Shown here in pieces: positions 8,072-13,802 of a DNA stretch of 24,655 bases. The position numbers and the translations under genes were made by a program. The notes below the pieces were generated by a model. That model saw only the letters and a list, made by a program, of their open reading frames with translations, had not been told where the DNA came from and did no database searches. This DNA is from an uncultured Clostridia bacterium (GTDB lineage Bacteria; Bacillota; Clostridia; TANB77; CAG-508): contig CAKPSH010000020.1 of NCBI GenBank assembly GCA_934183325.1, forward strand, positions 1 to 24,655. The letters run 5' to 3'. Every line of letters begins with the position of its first letter. The first letter of the stretch is position 1.

Positions 8072-8961
8072 AGAGGAAAGTGATTATTATAGAGATTATT
8101 GATAGAACTAGTGAATTTTACCCAGAGCTGTTAAAAAATATAAAAAAAGCACCTGAGAAAATATATGTATTAGGAAATTTGGAAAATTTAAATAGCAGAT
8201 GCTTTGCAATAATAGGTTCTAGAAGATGTACAGAATATGGAGAAAAGGCTGGAAAAAGATTTGCATATGATTTAGCAAAACAAGGATTTACAATAGTTAG
8301 TGGTCTTGCATTAGGAATAGATAGCTCAGCACATATAGGAGCTTTAGAAGCAAGGGGAAAAACAATAGCAGTGTTGGGAGATGGATTTGATTATATTTAC
8401 CCAAAAGAAAATTTTAAATTATTTGAAGAAATCTTGAAAAATGATGGAACGGTTATTACAGAGTATGCTCCTAATATTCAGGCATGTGCTGATAATTTTA
8501 GAAAAAGAAATAGAATTGTGAGTGGCATAAGTTTAGGGGTATTAGTAGTGGAAGCGGCAGAACATAGTGGAACAGGAATAACAGTAAATTATGCAAGAAT
8601 TCAAAGAAAACCAATTTTTTCAATCCCAAGTAATATAAATAACTTGAAAGGAGTTGGAACAAATAGATTATTAAAAAGAGATGGAATATTAGTTACGGAT
8701 GTAAATGATATACTAGAATATTATGATTTACCACAAATAATTCAAACAAATATTGAAGAAGTAATAATAAAACCTGTAGAAATAAAGCCCGAGTATAAAA
8801 AAATATATGATGTTATATGCGAGGGTCCTATACATATAAATAAAATAAGTCAGAAATTAAATATTAGTATTGCAGAATTAAATTCCACTTTATTAATGAT
8901 GGAACTAGAAGGAATAATTGAAAGTTTGCCAGCTAATATGTATAAGGTAAAAGAGGTATGA
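8059..8961 (+). CDS. dprA: DNA-processing protein DprA/Smf (lacks N-terminal SAM domain)
   Basis: DprA loads RecA on incoming single-stranded DNA during transformation. Its Rossmann-like core is clear: GSRRCTEYG (residues 53-61), SGLALGIDSSAH (81-92), VLGDGFDYIYP, and the HSGTGITVNYA block. A winged-helix C-terminal domain (about 240-300) follows. The protein is about 300 residues, shorter than the common 360, because it lacks the N-terminal SAM domain; the core begins almost at once with YPELLKNI. The start is unclear. The TTG at 8059 overlaps the end of comM by 13 bases and has no ribosome binding site. GAGAGGAAAG at 8071-8080 lies too close to the GTG at 8080, and would instead suit a rare ATT start near 8083-8086. 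It sits between comM and yraN in a tight cluster. Confidence 0.9.
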   Translation: MEKLERKVIIIEIIDRTSEFYPELLKNIKKAPEKIYVLGNLENLNSRCFAIIGSRRCTEYGEKAGKRFAYDLAKQGFTIVSGLALGIDSSAHIGALEARGKTIAVLGDGFDYIYPKENFKLFEEILKNDGTVITEYAPNIQACADNFRKRNRIVSGISLGVLVVEAAEHSGTGITVNYARIQRKPIFSIPSNINNLKGVGTNRLLKRDGILVTDVNDILEYYDLPQIIQTNIEEVIIKPVEIKPEYKKIYDVICEGPIHINKISQKLNISIAELNSTLLMMELEGIIESLPANMYKVKEV

Positions 8962-8962
8962 T

Positions 8963-9322
8963 ATGAAAAAATATAATAAAAATATAGGAAAAATAGGAGA
9001 AAATTTAGCAGAACAGTTTTTGAAAAATATTGGATATAAAATTGTTGAACGAAATTTTCAAAGCAAGAAAGGAGAGATAGATATAATAGCACGTGATAAA
9101 AAAGAAATTGTCTTTGTTGAAGTTAAAACCAGAACAATACTAGAATATGGAAATCCTGCAGAAGCTGTAAATAATATTAAGAAAGGACATATATATAAAG
9201 CAGCAGAATATTATTTGCTGATACATGACAAATTAGAAGAATATACAAGAATTGATGTTATTGAAGTATATTTAAATAAAGACAATGTTGTTATAAATCA
9301 TATAAAGAAAGCAGTAACATAG
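8963..9322 (+). CDS. yraN: YraN family (UPF0102) nuclease-fold protein
   Basis: A 119-residue protein with the PD-(D/E)XK-like fold of the YraN/UPF0102 family. The N-terminus reads IGKIGENLAEQFLKNIGY, with Glu13 in place, followed by GEIDIIARD (Asp40) and FVEVKTR (Glu53, Lys55), which form the expected catalytic set. Cellular function is not firmly established; a role in DNA processing or recombination is assumed from the fold and from frequent linkage to dprA and comM. The ATG lies one base after the dprA stop, and its ribosome binding site (AAAGAGG) is inside dprA, so translation is coupled. Confidence 0.93.
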   Translation: MKKYNKNIGKIGENLAEQFLKNIGYKIVERNFQSKKGEIDIIARDKKEIVFVEVKTRTILEYGNPAEAVNNIKKGHIYKAAEYYLLIHDKLEEYTRIDVIEVYLNKDNVVINHIKKAVT

Positions 9323-9388
9323 TATGGAATATAAACATAATATATAAGTAGTGTACAGCTTTGCAATATGATAATTATAGGAGGATTT

Positions 9389-9739
9389 ATGGAGATTGTA
9401 ATAAAAGTAATGGTATGGACTCTTGCTTTTTATGGGCTTTTTGATATTATTAAAGAAATTATAAATATTACAATACATACTCACTTAAATTCTGACGGGA
9501 TATATTTAATAATAGGCGTAAAAAACCAAGAAGATGATATTGAAGGAATTCTAAGATCTGTTATATTTAAAATATTATATGGCAAAGAAGAACAAATAAA
9601 AGATATAATTATAACAGATTTAAATTCAAAAGATACAACTAAAGAAATAATTCAAAAATTAAGTAAAGAATATAGCTGTGTTAAGCCATTGAGCTGGAAA
9701 GAATGCAAAGAAATAATAGATGTAGTAGATGATTCTTAA
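9389..9739 (+). CDS. Small membrane-anchored protein with a glycosyltransferase-like N-terminal pattern
   Basis: The ATG at 9389 follows ATAGGAGG; an in-frame ATG at 9368 has no ribosome binding site, so the shorter 116-residue form is chosen. Residues about 4-25 form one hydrophobic helix. The rest reads YLIIGVKNQEDDIEGILRSV, then IIITDLNSKDTTKEII. This order of blocks (nucleotide-binding strand, NQED.IEG helix, then a D-x-x-S-x-D-T-x-E-I motif) is like the first half of family 2 glycosyltransferases. The protein ends before any catalytic domain could be complete. It is therefore probably a non-catalytic relative or a small fold of its own. It follows yraN and precedes the tRNA; no terminator is seen between. 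Confidence 0.7.
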   Translation: MEIVIKVMVWTLAFYGLFDIIKEIINITIHTHLNSDGIYLIIGVKNQEDDIEGILRSVIFKILYGKEEQIKDIIITDLNSKDTTKEIIQKLSKEYSCVKPLSWKECKEIIDVVDDS

Positions 9740-9767
9740 AAAAAATTAAAAAAATTGAAATTAAGTA

Positions 9768-9796
9768 TTGACAGATTAAACAAAAACCATTATAAT
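9768..9796 (+). promoter_or_regulatory. Consensus sigma-A promoter of tRNA-Tyr
   Basis: TTGACA (9768-9773) and TATAAT (9791-9796) are both perfect consensus hexamers with a 17-base spacer. The mature tRNA begins 33 bases after the -10 box. This is the strongest promoter in the window, as expected for a stable RNA. Confidence 0.93.
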
Positions 9797-9828
9797 AAGT
9801 TTGTTGTTCCGAGAGGGATGACAAATCT

Positions 9829-9914
9829 GGGCAGATGGCCGAGTGGCTAAAGGCGGCAGACTGTAAATCTGTTCTCATTTGAGTACGATGGTTCGAATCC
9901 ATCTCTGCCCACCA
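9829..9914 (+). tRNA. tRNA-Tyr (anticodon GTA)
   Basis: An 86-base class II tRNA. The acceptor stem GGGCAGA (9829-9835) pairs with TCTGCCC (9904-9910), followed by A and an encoded CCA. The anticodon stem-loop reads GCAGA-CTGTAAA-TCTGT with GTA at the anticodon. The long variable arm (CTCA-TT-TGAG) is the mark of bacterial tRNA-Tyr. The T arm GATGG-TTCGAAT-CCATC is perfect. It stands alone between its own promoter and terminator. No copy of its 3' end, as a phage-type attachment site would give, was noticed downstream. Confidence 0.97.
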
Positions 9915-9920
9915 CATTAT

Positions 9921-9958
9921 AACAACTTACGAACTTAAAAGTTTGTAGGTTGTTTTTT
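9921..9958 (+). terminator. Intrinsic terminator of tRNA-Tyr
   Basis: AACAACTTACGAACT (9921-9935) pairs over 15 bases with AGTTTGTAGGTTGTT (9940-9954), using two G-U pairs. The loop is 4 bases and a T-run reaches 9958. Confidence 0.9.
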
Positions 9959-10006
9959 CGTATATAAAACTAAAATGTTCTCTTTCTGGAAAGGAAGGCA
10001 TTTTTT

Positions 10007-10291
10007 ATGTTTGAATTTGAAGTAATTGAAGAAATTAAACCTAATACTGAAATACTAGAAATTATCAAACAATGTACTTTTAGTATAAAAAATGGTAATG
10101 TTAAGCATTTACTAAAAACAAATCTACAATTCATTGAACCAGTCCAATATATAATTACATATCCAACTATACTTACAATACTAGAATATAAAGTAAATGA
10201 AATCAGCAGTAAGCTATTTTACATTAAAGAACATAAGCAAAAATATAATTTAAAAGAAATTAAGCAAATTCTCATGAAATTTAAAATTTAG
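10007..10291 (+). CDS. Hypothetical protein, 94 residues
   Basis: An ATG frame of 94 codons sits 48 bases after the tRNA terminator. Upstream is GGAAAGGAAGG, a little further from the ATG than ideal. The product starts MFEFEVIEEIKPNTEIL, is rich in Ile, Lys and Glu, and has no signal peptide or membrane helix. Predicted content is mainly helical. I do not recognise a family. It lies at the start of a decayed region that holds recombinase and phage-type remnants, so it may belong to a former mobile element. No promoter of its own is evident. Confidence 0.55.
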   Translation: MFEFEVIEEIKPNTEILEIIKQCTFSIKNGNVKHLLKTNLQFIEPVQYIITYPTILTILEYKVNEISSKLFYIKEHKQKYNLKEIKQILMKFKI

Positions 10292-10394
10292 GGTTGCAAA
10301 AATACATTTTAGTTAGGAAACATATGAAAGAATAAAACTTTTTTAATAAATTTATAAAAAAAGTGAGGAAATATATGGAGGAGGTTTAAATTTT

Positions 10395-10478
10395 ATGAGA
10401 TGTGGAATTTATGTAAGAGTATCAACAGATGAGCAAAGCTTTTTAAATATGCAACTAAAGACCTTAATAGAAATGTAA
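10395..10478 (+). pseudogene. N-terminal remnant of a serine site-specific recombinase
   Basis: After a strong GGAGGAGG site, an ATG begins MRCGIYVRVSTDEQ. This is the hallmark N-terminus of resolvase/invertase-type large serine recombinases, with the nucleophilic serine in VRVSTDEQ. Homology stops after the Gln at 10434-10436. The frame then runs by chance through 13 unrelated codons to a TAA. Intact relatives are around 500 residues, so almost the whole gene is missing. The breakpoint falls at the 8-base palindrome AAAGCTTT (10435-10442), where sequence of an ORF6N gene begins. This marks a deletion that removed the body of an integrated element. Confidence 0.8.
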
Positions 10479-11221
10479 AAAATAATATTGAAAGATTCCC
10501 AGAATATTATTGCTTTCAACTAACTGATGAAGAATATAAATCTTTAAGGTGCAAAAATTTCACCTTAAACGAAAACGGAAGAGGACAACATAGAAAATAT
10601 TTGCCTTATGCTTTTACAGAATACGGAATTACTATGCTTGCAGGTTTATTAAAAAGTGAAGTTGCAGTTAATGTGAGTATGAAAATTGTTAATACATTTA
10701 TTGAAATGAGAAAACTCATATCTGCAAATGGACAACTATTTGAAAGATTGACAAATGTGGAATATAAATTATTAGAACATGATAAAAAATTTGATGAAGT
10801 TTTTAATCAACTTCAATTAGAAGAAAATATAAAACAAAAAATATTCTTTGAAGGTCAAATATATGATGCATATAGTATCATTGTTGATATAATAAAAAAA
10901 GCAAATAAGAAAATCTTAATTATAGACAATTATATAGATGACAGTGTTTTAAAAATGCTTACTAAAAAGAGTAAGAATGTTGAAGTTGTAATACTAGCAT
11001 CTGATAAAAGTAACATACAACAAATTGATATTCAAAAATTTAATAAAGAATATCCTATATTAAAGGTGGCTAAAACAAACAAATTTCATGATAGGTTTAT
11101 AGTTATAGATAATAAGGAAATGTATCATTTAGGTGCTTCTATAAAAGACTTAGGCAAAAAATGTTTTGGAATTAACAAAATTGAAGACATGGAAATTATA
11201 GAAAAAATTATTGATTTATAA
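10436..11221 (+). pseudogene. ORF6N-domain protein with PLD-like C-terminal domain, 5' end deleted
   Basis: From the deletion point the reading frame gives KLFKYATKDLNRNVKNNIERFP, FQLTDEEYKSL and LPYAFTEYGITML, the pattern of the ORF6N domain found in phage antirepressor-like proteins. About 25-30 N-terminal residues are lost. An in-frame TGA at 10430-10432 precedes the join. After a coiled segment, the C-terminal part (KKILIIDNYIDDSVLKML ... KFHDRFIVIDNKEMYHLG) resembles the phospholipase-D-like module that often follows ORF6N. It has one HxxFxxxD-type site. No start with a ribosome binding site is present; a TTG at 10601 could give a 206-residue product lacking half of the ORF6N domain. Most likely it is inactive. 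Confidence 0.78.
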
Positions 11222-11247
11222 ATAATATTTCAATGGAATTATTACTA

Positions 11248-11276
11248 TTGTTAAATATCTAACTTTTTTATATAAT
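11248..11276 (+). promoter_or_regulatory. Sigma-A promoter upstream of the CYTH-like gene
   Basis: TTGTTA (11248-11253) and TATAAT (11271-11276) are 17 bases apart. The predicted start near 11283 leaves a leader of about 33 bases carrying a GAGGAGGAG ribosome binding site. Confidence 0.75.
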
Positions 11277-11315
11277 GATTGTGGTAACTAGTAATTTATT
11301 GAGGAGGAGAATTAT

Positions 11316-11909
11316 ATGTTGATAGTAGAAGTTGAATTACCAATAAAAGGAAATAAAGAAAAGATAGATAAAATGTTGTTAAATAATGGATTTGAAGAAT
11401 TTTATAAAGTAATAACAATATCAAGTTATTATAAATTAAAAGAAGATAATGATTTGAATCATAGCACTTTAAAATCTAGATGTAAAAGAATAAGATATGT
11501 TGAACCATTAGTTAAATTTAAAAATGATTATCAAGATTATAAAGAGTGGATAAAGGAATATAAATATGAAGATTGCGTAAATGATGAAAATGCATTATTA
11601 AATAATGGATATGAAAAAATTTATACTGATGAAAAAACTGATTATGTATATAAAAATAAAACTGAAAAAGATATGTATTTCCAAATTCAAGATATAAAAG
11701 GAGATTGTTTAATGATTGCTTATGATAACAAAAATTACTATGAACTTGATGAAATTACTCAAAGAAAAAAATTAATACAAGATATACTTAAATATGGTAT
11801 AGAAATATTAGATGATGAGAATATAGATAGATTCAAGCTTATTGGTAAAACACTGACTATAAAAGAAATTATTGATAAAATGAATGATACCATTTTGAAT
11901 TTAAAATGA
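11316..11909 (+). CDS. Hypothetical protein, possibly CYTH-like
   Basis: A 197-residue soluble protein with its own promoter and a strong ribosome binding site. It begins MLIVEVELPIKGN, and the alternating Glu residues recall the ExE start of CYTH enzymes (class IV adenylate cyclase / thiamine triphosphatase), but the usual third basic position is replaced by LP. Two related segments occur, LLNNGFEEFYKVITISSYYKL and LLNNGYEKIYTDEKTDYVYK. Later parts (LIQDILKYGIEILDDENIDRFKLIG) fit the end of a CYTH barrel. Many catalytic acids and basics are not clearly identifiable, so an inactive relative or a different fold is possible. It stands between decayed genes, yet itself looks intact. Confidence 0.6.
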   Translation: MLIVEVELPIKGNKEKIDKMLLNNGFEEFYKVITISSYYKLKEDNDLNHSTLKSRCKRIRYVEPLVKFKNDYQDYKEWIKEYKYEDCVNDENALLNNGYEKIYTDEKTDYVYKNKTEKDMYFQIQDIKGDCLMIAYDNKNYYELDEITQRKKLIQDILKYGIEILDDENIDRFKLIGKTLTIKEIIDKMNDTILNLK

Positions 11910-11938
11910 TAAATTACAAACAGTGAAGGAGATAAAAA

Positions 11939-12069
11939 ATGGGTATTGTAATGAAATTTATGTAATTAATTTTGGTAGATATATTGGAGAAAGCACAAAA
12001 TCCGAAATCGAATATGCAAAGTCAAAAGGAAAAAAGATTTCGTACATAGAAAATTGTAAAAAAATTTAA
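11939..12069 (+). pseudogene. Remnant of a nucleoside 2-deoxyribosyltransferase-like gene
   Basis: A good ribosome binding site (GAAGGAG) precedes an ATG at 11939 whose frame stops after eight codons. One frame over, from 11941 to a TAA at 12067-12069, the DNA reads YCNEIYVINFGRYIGESTKSEIEYAKSKGKKISYIE in pieces. That is the typical C-terminal block of DUF4406 / deoxyribosyltransferase-like proteins (a GGYIGxSTxxEIxYAKxxGK pattern). The true 5' signals thus appear fused, out of frame, to the 3' end of the gene, with the middle lost. A GTG at 11923 is in frame, but the ribosome binding site lies after it. The gene is dead. Confidence 0.65.
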
Positions 12070-12124
12070 TATTTCTGCGGTCTTTGTGTTATAAGATATT
12101 GAAATAAAATTGGAGGAAAAATAA

Positions 12125-12676
12125 ATGAAAAATTATTTTATTATACATGGTAGTTTTGGAAGTCCTTTTGGAAATTGGTTTAGTTGGTTACAAGATTTTA
12201 TAGCATCAGAAGGCAAACAAGTATATGTACCACAATTTCCAATAGGAGTTGGCTATCAAAATTATGAAAATTGGAGTAAATTACTTAAATATTATTTAGA
12301 ACTAGGACTTATAAATGAAAACACGACAATAGTAGCACATAGTATAGCACCAGTGTTTGTCTGCAAATTTTTAATACAGAATAAAGTAAAAGTAAAAAAA
12401 TTAATATTTGTATGTGGATTTAATAATTATTTAGGAATAAATGAAGAATATGATACAGTAAATAAAACAATGTATTTTGACAATTTAGAAGATATAAAAC
12501 AATATGCGAATGAAATTATATGTTTTTATTCAAACAATGATCCATATGTAAAATATGATGTAGAAAAAGATTTTGCAGATAAAATTGCAACAGAACAAAT
12601 TTTAATACCAAACGCTGGACACATAAATAGCGAAAGTGGATATGATACATTTGAAGATATAGTAAATTATATTTAA
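12125..12676 (+). CDS. RBBP9/YdeN-type serine hydrolase (alpha/beta fold)
   Basis: A compact 183-residue alpha/beta hydrolase of the RBBP9/YdeN type. It starts YFIIHGSFGSPFGNWFSWL, the usual opening with the oxyanion HG. The nucleophile is Ser73 in VAHSIAP, the acid Asp139 in SNNDPYV and the base His166 in NAGHIN, in the right order and spacing. The nucleophile elbow is unusual because Ala and Pro replace the normal Gly and small residues (family GHSLG). Substrates of the family are largely unknown. GGAGG precedes the ATG. It ends at a shared terminator facing the MBL-fold gene. It is probably cytoplasmic; no signal peptide. Confidence 0.88.
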   Translation: MKNYFIIHGSFGSPFGNWFSWLQDFIASEGKQVYVPQFPIGVGYQNYENWSKLLKYYLELGLINENTTIVAHSIAPVFVCKFLIQNKVKVKKLIFVCGFNNYLGINEEYDTVNKTMYFDNLEDIKQYANEIICFYSNNDPYVKYDVEKDFADKIATEQILIPNAGHINSESGYDTFEDIVNYI

Positions 12677-12685
12677 AAATTATAA

Positions 12686-12729
12686 AAATAGAAGAATGTA
12701 AAGAAATTATCTTATACATTCTTCTATTT
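12686..12729. terminator. Bidirectional terminator between convergent genes
   Basis: AAATAGAAGAATGTA (12686-12700) is perfectly complementary to 12715-12729, with a 14-base loop. It is T-rich beyond each arm. It closes the hydrolase gene, and the last codons of the convergent MBL-fold gene lie inside it. Confidence 0.85.
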
Positions 12730-13483
12730 CTTTCTTTTTTGGAAAGTCTATTATTTGACCTTCATTAGCAGCAATAACTCTTGGAAAGACAGTCTTAGCT
12801 TCTTCTACATATTTATTAGGTAATTCTTCCGGCCAAAAATGCGTTAAAATCAGTGCTCTTACATTAGCTGATTTTGCAATTATTCCGGCTTGTTTAGCAG
12901 TTAAATGAGAATTAATTTCAGGAAAACCATAAGAAGTTAGAAGACTAGATTCACTTATTAATAAATCTGCGTTTTGAGCAAATTCTACTAATCTATCTTT
13001 AGCTGAGAATGATGTGTCGGCTGTATATACAATTTTTATTCCTCCACAAGTTAATTTAACAGCATAGGTTTCTACAGGATGATCTGTTGGGCAAAAACTA
13101 ATATTTATATCTCCTATTTTTAAAATGGTTTCTGGAGTGATAGTATGATAATTTGCAAAACTGTATTCTTCTTCAATGATGTCTTTATATTTATTCATAG
13201 GAGATTTAGGCAAAAATATGTCTATTGGTTTTTCAAGTCTTTTTTGATTATGATATACAAAAGAAGAATATTGAACATTGTAAATATCGTTATAATGGTC
13301 TCTATGAAGATGACTTATAATAACAGATAAATTATTTAAGTCTGAAGGAAAGTTTAATAATTTGTGTGTTCCACTTCCACAATCTAATAATATTTTAGAA
13401 CTACCTTCAGTGATAAAGAAACCTGGACAGTTATGGAATTTATCGCCATGAGGTGATTCAATACCTAATATTTTTAATTTCAT
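12707..13483 (-). CDS. MBL-fold metal-dependent hydrolase (RNase Z / YhfI-like)
   Basis: A 258-residue metallo-beta-lactamase-fold protein. The metal-binding motif is SHLHRDHYND, giving His58, His60, Asp62 and His63. Later ligands are visible in the TDHPVE, YTADTSF and ILTHFWPEE segments. The overall pattern (MKLKILGIESPHG... CPGFFI... ILLDCGSGT) matches the tRNase Z-related phosphodiesterase/YhfI group rather than beta-lactamases. No long exosite arm typical of RNase Z is apparent, so the substrate is open. The ATG follows AAAGGAGA. It is transcribed away from the helicase gene and is not in an operon. Confidence 0.88.
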   Translation of the reverse strand: MKLKILGIESPHGDKFHNCPGFFITEGSSKILLDCGSGTHKLLNFPSDLNNLSVIISHLHRDHYNDIYNVQYSSFVYHNQKRLEKPIDIFLPKSPMNKYKDIIEEEYSFANYHTITPETILKIGDINISFCPTDHPVETYAVKLTCGGIKIVYTADTSFSAKDRLVEFAQNADLLISESSLLTSYGFPEINSHLTAKQAGIIAKSANVRALILTHFWPEELPNKYVEEAKTVFPRVIAANEGQIIDFPKKKEIEECIR

Positions 13484-13802
13484 TGTTAATGTCTCCTTTT
13501 TTATTTAAAATAATTGATGTTTAGTATAGTAATAATTTATAAGTTATGTTGGATAATTATAAAAAATATACAAACTTAAAATAGTTATATCATAATCTAA
13601 TAAAAATATCAAAATTATGCTATAAAAATATTAAGACAGATTGTCATTACAGGAAAGTTGTAATATATATGAAGAAGTGTTTAAAAGGTATGGTATAGAA
13701 AAATAATTTACAATTTACATAAAATATGGTATACTGATAAAAGAACATTGGCAATTAAATAAGAATCCCGATTACATACATTTTTATAAGGAGCAAAAAA
13801 AT
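13484..13802. other. Intergenic region between divergent genes
   Basis: This 319-base gap separates the MBL-fold gene and the helicase gene. It contains the ribosome binding sites of both genes and the helicase promoter. I found no convincing promoter for the minus-strand gene. A 21-codon frame ending at about 13702 (ending FKRYGIEK) looks protein-like and may be a scrap of a lost gene, but is too short to support. There are no long repeats or hairpins. Confidence 0.5.
13707..13735 (+). promoter_or_regulatory. Sigma-A promoter of the DEAH helicase gene
   Basis: TTTACA (13707-13712) and TATACT (13730-13735) have a 17-base spacer. The start would lie near 13742, about 60 bases ahead of the ATG at 13803, which has an AAGGAG site. 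Confidence 0.7.

Noticed and set aside
10330..10375. ACTTTTTT ... AAAAAAGT inverted repeat upstream of the recombinase remnant.
   Set aside because: The arms are almost pure T and A runs, expected by chance in such AT-rich DNA, with no T-run after the stem.
9829..12124. tRNA-Tyr as the attachment site of the decayed element.
   Set aside because: I saw no second copy of the tRNA 3' end in the window, and serine recombinases usually do not target tRNA genes. The proximity is not enough.
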